A stretch of 43,659 bases of DNA, from contig NZ_JYJG01000194.1 in NCBI RefSeq assembly GCF_000955955.1, forward strand, positions 1 to 43,659. The letters run 5' to 3'. The position numbers and the translations under genes are program-made. Shown here one piece after another: positions 24,638 through 32,711 of the stretch. Source of the DNA: Lentzea aerocolonigenes. Its GTDB lineage: Bacteria > Actinomycetota > Actinomycetes > Mycobacteriales > Pseudonocardiaceae. Each line of letters starts with the position of its first letter. The first letter of the stretch is position 1. Below the pieces are notes generated by a model. That model was not told where the DNA came from. It saw only the letters and a list, made by a program, of their open reading frames with translations, and made no database searches.

Positions 24638-25425
24638 GTGTCGAAGCTGGTGGCGGGGCGGCCGAGGAGGCGGGCGATGTCGTCGGTCGGCTTGGCGAGG
24701 AGGCCGTTGCGCATGGATTCGTGCATGCCGTCCAGGTCGGCGACGACTTGTTCTGGGACTCCTTGGGAGAGCAGGCTTTCGCGGTAATCGGCCGGGGAGA
24801 GCTTGATCAGTTCGATGGGGCGGCCGGTTGCCGCGGAGATCTTTCCGAGGGCTTCGGCGAACGTGACGCTCGACGGGCCGGTCAGGTCGTAGGTGCGGCC
24901 GTCGTGCTCGCCGCTCGAGGTCAGGATCAGGGCGGCGACTTCGGCGATGTCCTGGACGTCCACGAACGGTTCCGGAGTGTCGTCCACGGGCAACGAGAGG
25001 CGGCCGGCCTCCACTTCGGCCTGCCAGATCTCCTCGGAGAAGTTCTGGGTGAAGTTGTTGGCGCGCAGGATGGTCCATGCGACGCCGCACCCGCGCACTG
25101 CCTTCTCCGCCGCGTGCATGCCCTGGAAGACGTCGTCCGGTGTCCGGTCGAGGCCGCGGCCCGAGAGCAGGACAAGACGCTGCACGCCGGAAGCTTCCGC
25201 GAGTGAAACGAACGGGGCGGCCAGAGCGGGGTCTTCCGGCGCGATCAGGTACGCGGCGGTGGTGCCGGCGAGGACCGGCTGCCACGTGGACTCGTCGGCC
25301 CAGTCGAAGCGGTGTGCGCTGGAACGGGAGGCGGCGCGAACATGAGCGCCGGCGGCTTCGAGGGGGCGGACTACGCGGCGGCCGGTTTTGCCCGTCGCGC
25401 CCAGGACCAGGATCTCTTGTGTCAT
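24613..25425 (-). CDS. NmrA-like NAD(P)-binding reductase
   Basis: Encodes 270 residues of an atypical short-chain dehydrogenase of the NmrA/HSCARG group. The nucleotide-binding motif GATGKTGRRV lies at residues 9-18; further family landmarks are RLVLLSGRG, WTILRANNFTQNF and the C-terminal NmrA-type segment. Such proteins act as NAD(P)H-dependent quinone or azo reductases or redox sensors in the cytosol. A longer reading frame extends to 25740, but it would run through the divergent AraC gene; the ATG at 25423-25425 directly precedes the Rossmann strand and is chosen. The divergent AraC regulator 85 bases away is the usual arrangement for regulator and target. Confidence 0.9.
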   Translation of the reverse strand: MTQEILVLGATGKTGRRVVRPLEAAGAHVRAASRSSAHRFDWADESTWQPVLAGTTAAYLIAPEDPALAAPFVSLAEASGVQRLVLLSGRGLDRTPDDVFQGMHAAEKAVRGCGVAWTILRANNFTQNFSEEIWQAEVEAGRLSLPVDDTPEPFVDVQDIAEVAALILTSSGEHDGRTYDLTGPSSVTFAEALGKISAATGRPIELIKLSPADYRESLLSQGVPEQVVADLDGMHESMRNGLLAKPTDDIARLLGRPATSFDTYVAEAWS

Positions 25426-25510
25426 GGCCTTCACCCAACCCTCGATCCAAGCGCCAGAACATGGGTGAGAGTCCATCGACGATGTTCGATCGTTCCGTAT
25501 GTTGGTGGGC

Positions 25511-26272
25511 ATGGAGCCGTTCGACGAGCTGCTGCGCGGGGTGCGCGCGGATGGTGCTGGGGTGCGCCGGGTGGAGACGTCCGGGAGGCGGGTGTCGCCG
25601 GGGCTCACGTTGTACGCGGTCGTGTCCGGAGAGATCAGCGTGCGGGGCGAGACCGCGCGGGCCGGCGATCTCGTGGTCGTGCGGGAATCTGTTGCCGTGG
25701 AAGGGCATGCGTCGGCGATCAGCGGGACGTACGACGTCAAAGGGGCGGTGGCACGAAGGTTGACGGCGGTGTTGCCGGACGCGGTGGTGGCGCCTGGGGT
25801 CGCCGGGTGCGCGGAGTTCTACCGGGACGTCGACACGAGCGGGCCCAGCGTGGTCGCGGACCGGTTGCTCGACTGGCTGATGGTGTGTGCGCTGCGGGAG
25901 TGGTTCGACCGCGAGCACGGCACTGGGTGGCTGGCCGCGCTTGGCGACGAGGTGGTCGGGCCGGTGTTGCGGGTGATGCACGCGCAACCGGACAAGGCTT
26001 GGACGTTGGCGTTGCTGGCCAAGGAGGCCGGGGTGGCGCGGACGACGCTCGCCGGCAGGTTCGCGAAGCTCGTCGGGGTGCCGCCGTTGACGTACCTGAC
26101 GGAGTGGCGGATGGCGGTGGCGGCGGACCTGCTGGCCGAGTCCGACGCGACGGTGGGCTCGGTGGCGCGGCAGGTCGGGTACGCGGACGCGTTCGGGTTC
26201 AGCGCCGCGTTCAAGCGCGTCCAGGGGGTCAGCCCCAGCGAGTGCCGCAGCCGGTGCGCCGCGTCTGCGTGA
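25511..26272 (+). CDS. AraC family transcriptional regulator
   Basis: Encodes 253 residues. The N-terminal part (about 1-140) is a cupin-like AraC sensing domain (motifs LTLYAVVSGEISVRG and ARAGDLVVV); the C-terminal part holds two helix-turn-helix motifs, WTLALLAKEAGVARTTLAGRF (first 20 residues form helix-turn-helix one) and VGSVARQVGYADAFGFSAAF, and ends with the AraC tail GVSPSECR. ATG 25511 is preferred over the upstream ATG 25499: a TATGTT -10-like box (25498-25503) would place the transcription start right on 25511. The gene is divergent from the NmrA-like reductase, its likely target, and its 3' end overlaps the convergent LysR gene by 44 bases. Confidence 0.9.
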   Translation: MEPFDELLRGVRADGAGVRRVETSGRRVSPGLTLYAVVSGEISVRGETARAGDLVVVRESVAVEGHASAISGTYDVKGAVARRLTAVLPDAVVAPGVAGCAEFYRDVDTSGPSVVADRLLDWLMVCALREWFDREHGTGWLAALGDEVVGPVLRVMHAQPDKAWTLALLAKEAGVARTTLAGRFAKLVGVPPLTYLTEWRMAVAADLLAESDATVGSVARQVGYADAFGFSAAFKRVQGVSPSECRSRCAASA

Positions 26273-27128
26273 CGTCGAGGCAGCACTGGACGAAGTCGGC
26301 CACGGCCTCGCCGGCTTCCGGCAGCCACGCGACGCCCACCTCGCTCGGGCTCACGCCGGTCACCGGGATGTAGACCACGCCAGGTCTTTCGTACAACAGC
26401 GACGTCGACGCCGGGACCAGCGCGATGCCGTGGCCGTGGGCGATGGCGTTGAGGAAGTCCTCCGGTTGTTCCGCGACAGCACCGATCCGCGCCTTGCAAC
26501 CATCCCTTTCGGACGTTGCGAGCCAGTGGTCGCGCCACGTTCCCTTCAAGGCCGGCGCGACGACGACCGGGTCGTCCCACAACTCCGGGAAAGCGATCTC
26601 ACGCCGTCCGGACAGGCGGTGCGAGGAAGACAAAGCCACGCAACGAGGTTCGCTGAACAACGTCCGGACACCGAACTCGTCCTCACCGGGGAACGGCAGG
26701 CGCAGCAACGCGACCGGCACCTCGGCGTGGGCCAGGCCCGCGGTCGGGTCCGTCCACGGTGCCTGCCGCAGGTCGACCCGCCAGCCCGGTCGTCGTTGGC
26801 CGAACGCGGCGACGATGTCGTCCGTTGCCACGGCGCTGGCCAGGAATCCGACGCGCAGCACACGGGCGGCGCTTCTGGTTTCGCGCACCGCGACGTCCCA
26901 GTTCGCGAGCACGGGCGGCACCCGCCGAGCGAGGGCGTGGCCGGCGTCGGTCAGCGTCATGCCGGTGCTGGACCTGGTGAAGAGCCGCACACCCAGTTGC
27001 GACTCCAGGTGTTTGAGCTGCTTTGTGAGCGACGGTTGTGACACGAAGAGCCGATGCGCCGCGCGCGTGAGGTTGCCCTCCTCGGCGATGGCGGCGAAGT
27101 ACCGCAGGAGTCTCGTGTCCACGTCCAT
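26229..27128 (-). CDS. LysR family transcriptional regulator
   Basis: Encodes 299 residues, the canonical LysR length. The winged helix-turn-helix covers residues 1-60: LRYFAAIAEEGNLTRAAHRL, SQPSLTKQLKHLESQLGVRLF and the signature LFTRSSTGMTLTDAG (each cited in part). The remainder is the two-lobed substrate-binding domain (RVLRVGFLASA onward), including the GHGIALVPAS motif near residue 230. The protein should bind a small effector and regulate a nearby gene, but the neighbour upstream (27176-27674) reads in the same direction and is frameshifted, so a target is not evident. The 3' end overlaps the AraC gene in convergent orientation by 44 bases. Confidence 0.93.
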   Translation of the reverse strand: MDVDTRLLRYFAAIAEEGNLTRAAHRLFVSQPSLTKQLKHLESQLGVRLFTRSSTGMTLTDAGHALARRVPPVLANWDVAVRETRSAARVLRVGFLASAVATDDIVAAFGQRRPGWRVDLRQAPWTDPTAGLAHAEVPVALLRLPFPGEDEFGVRTLFSEPRCVALSSSHRLSGRREIAFPELWDDPVVVAPALKGTWRDHWLATSERDGCKARIGAVAEQPEDFLNAIAHGHGIALVPASTSLLYERPGVVYIPVTGVSPSEVGVAWLPEAGEAVADFVQCCLDVTQTRRTGCGTRWG

Positions 27129-27175
27129 GCCGTCAGGTTATGGAGACGGGCATCGGACGGGCATGAGCTCCTGGA

Positions 27176-27674
27176 TCAGTCAGGAAGCGTGTAGCGGTAC
27201 CGAGTTGGGGCCAGGTGGTCGTCGTGAGGACTCCAGTCGGGCCACACGCGCAGTTGTCCCCCGGACAACGCCCACCGGCCGACGCCCTCGTTCACGGCAC
27301 GAATCCGGTCCACGACAACAAGATCCGTCGGGTGGTTGCGCGCGTGGTAGACCTCGCCGACGGTCAGCTCGACGCCGGTGCGCCACGACGTGCTGCCCTC
27401 CTTGAGCCCCGCGAAGACCTCCTCCAGCAACGGCCGCGGCTCCGCGATCCGCGCCCGGTCCAACGGATGATCGAGCCGGTGCAGACCTCCGCACTGCATG
27501 CGCCAGCCACGACCTTTCGTCGGCACACCGCGCGCACGGCCCCGTGTGCCACTGCCAGATGTAGTTCTCCTTCTCCGACAGCGGCCCGGTCACCTCGGAC
27601 CAGCCGACCAACGCCGGGCGCCCCAGCAGCGTGCGACGCCAACGGCTTATGACGCTGCCACAAACACACGGCAC
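27176..27674 (-). pseudogene. Hypothetical CxxC protein, single-base frameshift
   Basis: Two overlapping frames join into one protein of about 165 residues. The first (from ATG 27674) reads through GWSEVTGPLSEKENYIWQWH and CARCADE; at the T-run 27515-27517 (AAA on the coding strand) the second frame takes over as GRGWRMQCGGLHRLDHPLD and continues to LAPTRYRYTLPD. Removing one A restores an unbroken reading frame with the natural-looking join CARCADEGRGWRMQC. The start overlaps the end of the TetR gene by 28 bases, which suggests coupling to it. No family recognised; three cysteines (CARC and QCGG) are notable. Either a sequencing error or a recently inactivated gene. Confidence 0.6.
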
Positions 27675-28219
27675 AGCTGGTGATCCACGAGCTCCACGGC
27701 CACCTCCGCAGACACCTGGCCGATCAGCATCTGCATCATCAGGCCGTCCACGAACGCCAGCAGCGCCATCGCGTCCTGTTCCGCATCACCGCCGGGACGC
27801 ACCTGGGTGATCAGGTCCGCGACGAACGCCACCATCTGCGGAGCGCCTTCGCGCAACGGTGCGGCGAGCCGGGGTTCGACGACCGCTTGGGCCAGGAACG
27901 CGGCCAGCACCGGAGCCTCCAAGCGGGCTGCCGCGCTCAACGGCAGCAGCTCCAGCAACAACGTCCGCAAATACGTTCGCGGATCAGCCGAGTGCACCGC
28001 GCCGATGCGATCCCCCACACGAGCGCTGATCTGGTTGAACGCGAACAGGAGCATCTCGTCCTTGGTCGCGAAGTAGTGCTGCACGCGGCCCATCGACACG
28101 CCTGCTTCGGCGGCCACGTGGCGCAGCGACACCGCGTCCAGGCCGCGGGTGGCCATCACGCGGCACACGGCGTCGCCGATCTGGCGCCGGCGTTCGTCGT
28201 GGTCTACCTGCTTCGGCAT
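27647..28219 (-). CDS. TetR/AcrR family regulator
   Basis: Encodes 190 residues from the ATG at 28217-28219. The helix-turn-helix spans about residues 8-52 with the signature VSLRHVAAEAGVSMGRVQHYF followed by TKDEMLL (quoted up to 20 residues: SLRHVAAEAGVSMGRVQHYF). The C-terminal ligand domain is TetR_C-like (LAFVDGLMMQMLIGQ). A longer frame to 28333 would cover both operators and is rejected. Two nearly identical 16-bp palindromes lie in the 85-base divergent region between it and the methyltransferase gene, so it likely represses itself and that gene. The ligand is unknown. Confidence 0.93.
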   Translation of the reverse strand: MPKQVDHDERRRQIGDAVCRVMATRGLDAVSLRHVAAEAGVSMGRVQHYFATKDEMLLFAFNQISARVGDRIGAVHSADPRTYLRTLLLELLPLSAAARLEAPVLAAFLAQAVVEPRLAAPLREGAPQMVAFVADLITQVRPGGDAEQDAMALLAFVDGLMMQMLIGQVSAEVAVELVDHQLCRVFVAAS

Positions 28220-28230
28220 GCGCACATCTC

Positions 28231-28246
28231 CAATGCGATCGCATTG
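28231..28246. promoter_or_regulatory. TetR operator 1
   Basis: CAATGCGATCGCATTG, a perfect 16-bp palindrome; it overlaps the -35 element TTGCAT of the methyltransferase promoter and lies 12 bases before the TetR start. Confidence 0.85.
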
Positions 28247-28273
28247 CATCCTACGCATGCGGTGTTTTACGAT
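28244..28273 (+). promoter_or_regulatory. Promoter of the methyltransferase gene
   Basis: TTGCAT (28244-28249), 18-base spacer, TACGAT (28268-28273). Transcription would start near 28280, 25 bases before the ATG, leaving room for the ribosome site GGAGGGGG at 28292-28299. Both elements are overlapped by TetR operators. Confidence 0.6.
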
Positions 28274-28285
28274 GCGATCGCATTG
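28270..28285. promoter_or_regulatory. TetR operator 2
   Basis: CGATGCGATCGCATTG, differing from operator 1 by one base; the perfect core ATGCGATCGCAT is shared. It overlaps the -10 and start region of the methyltransferase promoter. Centre-to-centre distance between operators is 39 bp. Confidence 0.85.
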
Positions 28286-28304
28286 CAAAACGGAGGGGGA
28301 CGTC

Positions 28305-28943
28305 ATGCAGCTGTGGGACTTTGCCGCGCTCACCTACTACCGCGTGCTCGACCGATTCTCGGGGACGCTCAACGCGCTCGCGATCCAGACGCTCGAGCTG
28401 CGGCCGGGCGAGGCGGTGCTCGACATCGGGTGCGGGACCGGGGCGTTGATCCCCGCGCTCGTGGAAGCCGTTGGGCCACAAGGACGTGTGGTCGCAATGG
28501 ACTTCAGTTCAAAAATGGTTGCCGTCGCCAGGAAGCGGAGCAGGCGGTGGCCGAACGTCGAGGTGCGCCAAGCGGATGCGTGCGCCACCGATCACGGGGC
28601 CGGTCAGTTCGACGCGGCCACAGCACTGGGAGCGTTCAGCGCCATGCCGGACGTGCCCGGAGCGATCGCCAACGCGGCCGAGGCGCTCAAGCCCGGCGGG
28701 CGGTTGTTCGTGTTCGACGTGCGGCTGGCCGGGAAGACCCGGACCACGAGGTTCCTGAGGGCGGCCTACCGGAAGATCGCCGGGTTCAGCGGAGCCGATG
28801 TCGTCGACGAGCTCCGGAACGTGTTCGAGCAGGTGGAGCCCATCTTCAAGGTGGAAGGCGAAACGACGGCCGTGGTCATGGCCAGGAAGGTCACGGATAT
28901 GGCCAGGGATTCGGCGCGCACACCTTCCCGTCCTGCGGGATGA
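28305..28943 (+). CDS. SAM-dependent class I methyltransferase
   Basis: Encodes 212 residues. Motif I LDIGCGTGALIPAL (about residues 39-52), the acidic AMDFSS after strand two (about 65-70), QADACATD, and the post-motif region ALKPGGRLFVFDV mark a Rossmann-fold methyltransferase of the UbiE/Methyltransf_25 type. It methylates an unknown small molecule. The ATG at 28305 has a strong ribosome site GGAGGGGG 6 bases upstream; the longer frame starting at 28149 is rejected because it crosses both operators and the TetR start. Regulated by the divergent TetR through twin operators; the 3' end overlaps the DUF3152 gene (convergent) by 53 bases. Confidence 0.92.
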   Translation: MQLWDFAALTYYRVLDRFSGTLNALAIQTLELRPGEAVLDIGCGTGALIPALVEAVGPQGRVVAMDFSSKMVAVARKRSRRWPNVEVRQADACATDHGAGQFDAATALGAFSAMPDVPGAIANAAEALKPGGRLFVFDVRLAGKTRTTRFLRAAYRKIAGFSGADVVDELRNVFEQVEPIFKVEGETTAVVMARKVTDMARDSARTPSRPAG

Positions 28944-29679
28944 CGACGCCCTGAGGTGCACCGGCGGTGATGTGGACGATCTCGTCGTTCGAGACGCTGA
29001 ACGTCTGCTGCATCATCACCGGCGCCGGGCCTCCTGCCGCGGGGCACGGGCGATGGCCCTGGCCGAAGGCGTGGCCGGTCTCGTGGTTGACCATGTACTG
29101 ACGGTACGAGGTCAGGTCCGGCAGGTAGGCGACGGCGCCGCGGAACCACCGGGCCGCGCTCAGGAACACGAGGTTGCCGTCCCGGCACGACACGTCGACC
29201 GGGATTTCGTAGCCGCAGACGGAACGCGCGGTCTGCTGTGAGGTCAGCCTGACGCGCATCGACGCCGGGCCCTGCACCCGCTGGACCGACACACCGCCGC
29301 GGGCCGTCCAGCCGCGCGGGTCGGCGAGGGTGGCGTCCACGAAGGACGCGAAAGCCTGTTCATCGACGGTGATGCCGTCCTCGATCTCGACGGCATAGGT
29401 GCGCAACGGGCCGCCGGTGCCGGCCACCGGGCCCGAACCCGGGACCACGTGGAACGTGCCGGCACCGGCGGCCGGGAAATCCTGGCCGTCCGGCAGGTCC
29501 GAGCTGGACGCGTACACACGCGGCGGCGGAGCAGAAGGAGGCGGCACGGCCGAAGACGACGAGACAACGGGTGGCGGCACGGTCGGAGCGGCCGCCGGGG
29601 ACGTTTCGCCTGCTAGTTGAGTCGTCGTGAGCAGCAGGGCGGTCAGTGCCACCGCCCCCAGAACCAGGTGCACCTTCAT
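28891..29679 (-). CDS. Secreted DUF3152 protein with metzincin-type zinc motif
   Basis: Encodes 262 residues. The N-terminus is a signal peptide or anchor (VHLVLGAVALTALLLTTTQLAG), followed by a Pro/Ser-rich linker (residues about 25-60) that probably spans the cell wall. The DUF3152 domain follows, with VSVQRVQGPASMRVRLT and, near residue 200, HETGHAFGQGH, which is exactly HExxHxxGxxH: three zinc-binding His and the catalytic Glu of the metzincin clan. Four Cys in the domain (VCGY, SCRD, PCPA, VCAP) may form disulfides. A secreted zinc protease is predicted. It is divergent from the two-component system at 29759 and overlaps the methyltransferase gene in convergent orientation. Confidence 0.9.
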   Translation of the reverse strand: MKVHLVLGAVALTALLLTTTQLAGETSPAAAPTVPPPVVSSSSAVPPPSAPPPRVYASSSDLPDGQDFPAAGAGTFHVVPGSGPVAGTGGPLRTYAVEIEDGITVDEQAFASFVDATLADPRGWTARGGVSVQRVQGPASMRVRLTSQQTARSVCGYEIPVDVSCRDGNLVFLSAARWFRGAVAYLPDLTSYRQYMVNHETGHAFGQGHRPCPAAGGPAPVMMQQTFSVSNDEIVHITAGAPQGVVIPQDGKVCAPNPWPYP

Positions 29680-29726
29680 GCCGGCAACGCTCGCCGGAAC
29701 TGATGAAGAACCTGTTTACGTCCCGC

Positions 29727-29752
29727 TTGACTGTCGTGAAGGACTGCATACT
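29727..29752 (+). promoter_or_regulatory. Candidate promoter of the two-component operon
   Basis: TTGACT (29727-29732) and CATACT (29747-29752) resemble -35 and -10 boxes, though the spacer is only 14 bases. The -10 ends 6 bases before the GTG at 29759, so the message may be leaderless. Confidence 0.35.
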
Positions 29753-29758
29753 GCAGTG

Positions 29759-30424
29759 GTGTGTGCCCACATCCTCGTGGCCGAGGACAACGTTCACCAG
29801 GCGGAGCTCGTGCGCCGGTACCTCGAGCACGACGGGCATTCCGTGGTGGTCGTGCACGACGGGCGCGCGGCGATCGACGAGACGCGCAGGAGGAACCCCG
29901 ACCTGCTCGTGCTGGACGTGATGATGCCGCTTGTGGACGGCATCGACGTGCTGCGGGCCATCCGGACCGAGTCGGACGTGCCGATCGTGCTGCTGACGGC
30001 ACGGTCCACAGAGGACGACGTGCTGCTCGGGTTCGACCTCGGCGCGGACGACTACATCACCAAACCGTTCCGGCCGCGGCAGATGGTGGCGCGGGTGCGG
30101 ACGATCCTGCGCCGCACCGGACGGGCCAGGGAGACCAATGCGACCGTGCTCAAGGTCGGCGACCTGGTCATCGACCCCATCCGGCACGAGGTCCACCTCA
30201 GCGACGAAGCCGTCAGTCTCACGCCCGCCGAGTTCCGGTTGCTGGCGAGGATGGCCGCGCAGCCGCAGCGGGTGTTCACGCGCGAGCAGTTGCTGGAGGA
30301 CGGGTTCATCACCGCGCGCACGGTCGACGTGCACATGATGAAGCTGCGTCGCAAGATCGAGAAGGATCCGCGCAGGCCCGAAAGACTCCTCACCGTCTAC
30401 GGCATCGGGTACAAGCTCGTATGA
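29759..30424 (+). CDS. OmpR/PhoB family response regulator
   Basis: Encodes about 221 residues. The receiver domain begins VCAHILVAEDN with the acidic pair, has the phosphorylated Asp at D53 (LLVLDVMMP), the switch Thr in LLTAR and the conserved Lys K102 (YITKPF). The C-terminal winged helix has the Trans_reg_C features LTPAEFRLLARM, FTREQLLE and VDVHMMKLRRKIE. A longer frame from 29627 would extend into the divergent DUF3152 gene and is rejected; GTG 29756 or 29759 is the start, probably leaderless. The stop overlaps the kinase ATG in ATGA (30421-30424), so the pair is translationally coupled. Likely targets include this operon and the divergent protease. Confidence 0.94.
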   Translation: MCAHILVAEDNVHQAELVRRYLEHDGHSVVVVHDGRAAIDETRRRNPDLLVLDVMMPLVDGIDVLRAIRTESDVPIVLLTARSTEDDVLLGFDLGADDYITKPFRPRQMVARVRTILRRTGRARETNATVLKVGDLVIDPIRHEVHLSDEAVSLTPAEFRLLARMAAQPQRVFTREQLLEDGFITARTVDVHMMKLRRKIEKDPRRPERLLTVYGIGYKLV

Positions 30425-32175
30425 AAAGCCTGCTGGTCCGGTTCTTCCTGTTCTCCGTGGTGATCGCGGCGTGCTCGATCGCGGTCACGGCGTGGCTCGC
30501 CAGCCAGGCCACGACCGGCACGATCCGGCAGGAGCAGGGGGAAGCGCTCGCGACCGAGCAGCAGATCTTCGACGAGGTCGTGAAATACGCGGCCACGCAC
30601 CAGAACTGGTCGCAGGCCAAGTCCGAAATGGACCGGATCGCGAAGCAGTACAACCGCCGCATCGCGCTGACCGACCACAACGGCAGGAAGCTCGTGGACA
30701 CCGGCGACGCGAGTTCGCCGCCGTTGCCCATCACCCCCAAGGCGATCGTCGACCCGCTCAACGTCAACGGCGAGATCGATCGCCGGGCGGTCGGGCCGTT
30801 CAAGCTCACCGACGACGAGTCCGCCAAGCTGCACGCGTTCGCCGACGAACTCGGGCAGTGCAACCGTTTCATCAAGATCGTGGACGCACCGAACGGCCGG
30901 CCGCGACTGTCCACCGACGAGCCCGGCAACCTCTCGCAGTGGGACAGCTGCGAGGTCGGCGACGCGCTCTACACGCTCACGCCCACGGAGAACGCCGCGT
31001 ACGCGCAGCTGCAGCAGCTGTTCACGCAGTGCACCGCCAAGATCCCCGGGCAGAACCTCTACAAGGAATCCAGTCGCATCCAGCTCGACTGGGAGATCCT
31101 CACCGCCCGCCACGCCCCACCCGAGGTCGCGGCCTGCATGGACAGCGCGCGCCGGACGCAGCTGCAGCCCTACGTCGCCGAGGAAGCGCGGCTGTTCCTC
31201 ACCTCACCGACCGGGAACGAGCCGCAGACGATCGATCTGTCGACCACCGGCGTCACGCGGATCACGTTGGTGGCACTGGGAATCCTCGCGCTCGCCGGGT
31301 TCGCGTCGTGGATCACCGCGACGCAGCTGGTGCGGCCGATCCGTGCGCTCACCGCGGCCACCAAGCGCACCGCGGAGGGCGACCGGACGGCACGGGTGGA
31401 CGGCGGTGCGGGCGAGATCGGCGAGCTCGCCAAGTCGTTCAACGCGATGTCCGAGAAGCTCGCCGACACCGAACGCCAGCGGCAGGCGATGGTCAGCGAC
31501 GTGGCGCACGAGCTGCGCACGCCGCTGGGCAACATCACCGGCTGGCTGGAGGCGACGCAGGACGGGCTGGCAGAACCCGATCCGCACCTGATCGACATGC
31601 TGCTGGAGGAATCCCTTCTGCTGCAACGACTCGTGGACGACCTGCACGACCTCGCCCAGGCCGACGCGGGCACGTTGCGACTGCATCCCGAGCCGATCGC
31701 CCTCGAAGACGTCGTCGACCAGGTCGTCAACGCGCAGCAGAACCGCGAGATCCTGCTGCGCGCCGAGCTGACGCCCCTGCACACCACCGCGGATCCCGTG
31801 CGGCTGCGCCAAGCGCTCGGCAACCTCGTCGCGAACGCCGTGCGCTACACACCTCCCGGTGGCGAGGTCGTCGTGAAACTGTTCGAACAAGCCAACAACG
31901 CCGTCCTGGAAGTGCGGGACACCGGCACCGGCATCGCGCCAGAGGACGTCCAGCACGTGTTCGACCGGTTCTGGCGCGCGGACAAGTCGCGCAGCCGCCG
32001 CACCGGTGGCAGCGGGCTCGGGCTCGCGATCACGCGCCACCTGGTGGAGGCTCACGGCGGCACGGTCTCGGTCACGAGCCGGCTGAACGAGGGTTCGACG
32101 TTCCGGATCACCCTGCCGATGAGTTCTCCTGAGCACGACGGTCTACCTGATCACGACCACGGGAGGCAGTCATGA
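30421..32175 (+). CDS. Sensor histidine kinase (HAMP, HisKA, HATPase)
   Basis: Encodes 584 residues. TM1 is at about residues 7-28; an extracytoplasmic sensor of about 245 residues follows, with four Cys (in GQCN, DSCE, TQCT, AACM); TM2 is at about 277-298. Then come a HAMP linker (LVRPIRALTAATKRTAEGD), the HisKA dimerisation helix with the phospho-acceptor His at 363 (DVAHELRTPLGNITGW), the N-box NLVANAVRYTPPGG, G1 DTGTGIAPEDV and G2 GGSGLGLAI. The kinase phosphorylates the regulator encoded just upstream (ATGA overlap). It is also coupled by ATGA (32172-32175) to the reductase-like gene downstream. The signal is unknown; the Cys-rich sensor could form disulfides and sense redox or cell-wall stress. 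Confidence 0.94.
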   Translation: MKSLLVRFFLFSVVIAACSIAVTAWLASQATTGTIRQEQGEALATEQQIFDEVVKYAATHQNWSQAKSEMDRIAKQYNRRIALTDHNGRKLVDTGDASSPPLPITPKAIVDPLNVNGEIDRRAVGPFKLTDDESAKLHAFADELGQCNRFIKIVDAPNGRPRLSTDEPGNLSQWDSCEVGDALYTLTPTENAAYAQLQQLFTQCTAKIPGQNLYKESSRIQLDWEILTARHAPPEVAACMDSARRTQLQPYVAEEARLFLTSPTGNEPQTIDLSTTGVTRITLVALGILALAGFASWITATQLVRPIRALTAATKRTAEGDRTARVDGGAGEIGELAKSFNAMSEKLADTERQRQAMVSDVAHELRTPLGNITGWLEATQDGLAEPDPHLIDMLLEESLLLQRLVDDLHDLAQADAGTLRLHPEPIALEDVVDQVVNAQQNREILLRAELTPLHTTADPVRLRQALGNLVANAVRYTPPGGEVVVKLFEQANNAVLEVRDTGTGIAPEDVQHVFDRFWRADKSRSRRTGGSGLGLAITRHLVEAHGGTVSVTSRLNEGSTFRITLPMSSPEHDGLPDHDHGRQS

Positions 32176-32711
32176 TCACGCACTTCGTCCACCAGTCCGC
32201 CGACGGTTTCATCGAGGGCCCCAACGGCGAGTTCGACTGGCCGCGGATGGGCAAGGAGATGTCGGACCACTCGCTGGAGCTGTCCGGCCAGGCTGACCTG
32301 CTGCTCTACGGGCGCAAAGTCTGGGACATGATGGCGTCCTGGTGGCCCCGGGCCGAGCAGCTCGACCAGTCCGAGCACACGCTGCGGTACGCGCCGCTCT
32401 GGCGCGAGTCGCCCAAGGCCGTCGTGTCGCGGACGCTCACCGATCCCGGCTGGAACACCCGCGTGTTCACCGATCCGGCGGACCTGCCGGACGAGCGGAT
32501 GATCCTGTTCGGCGGATCGACGCTGGCCGCGAGCCTGACCGAGCTGGACCTGATCGACGAGTACCTGATCTTCGTCCACCCGGTCGTGCTCGGCGGCGGC
32601 AAGCCCGTTTTCCAGCACCCCAAGCGCTTCGACCTGAAACTGGCCGAGTCGAAGGTGTTCGACGGCAGGGTCGTGATGCTCAGGTACCAGCGAGGACGAG
32701 GTCCATGTTGA
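32172..32711 (+). CDS. Dihydrofolate reductase / RibD C-terminal-like protein
   Basis: Encodes 179 residues of the DHFR-like fold seen in the RibD C-terminal domain and YyaP/YwjB proteins: N-terminal HQSADGFIEGPNGEFDW, central DLLLYGRKVWDMM, the glycine-rich turn ILFGGSTLAASL and the late HPVVLGGGKPVF. Such proteins are NADPH-dependent reductases of unknown substrate in actinomycetes. It starts inside the kinase stop (ATGA), so it is a third member of the two-component operon, an unusual partner. The 3' end overlaps the convergent flavoprotein gene by 32 bases. Confidence 0.9.
   Translation: MITHFVHQSADGFIEGPNGEFDWPRMGKEMSDHSLELSGQADLLLYGRKVWDMMASWWPRAEQLDQSEHTLRYAPLWRESPKAVVSRTLTDPGWNTRVFTDPADLPDERMILFGGSTLAASLTELDLIDEYLIFVHPVVLGGGKPVFQHPKRFDLKLAESKVFDGRVVMLRYQRGRGPC

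Noticed and set aside
25426..25740. N-terminal extension of the NmrA-like gene to 25740
   Set aside because: It would pass through the divergent AraC gene, and the Rossmann motif begins directly after the ATG at 25425.
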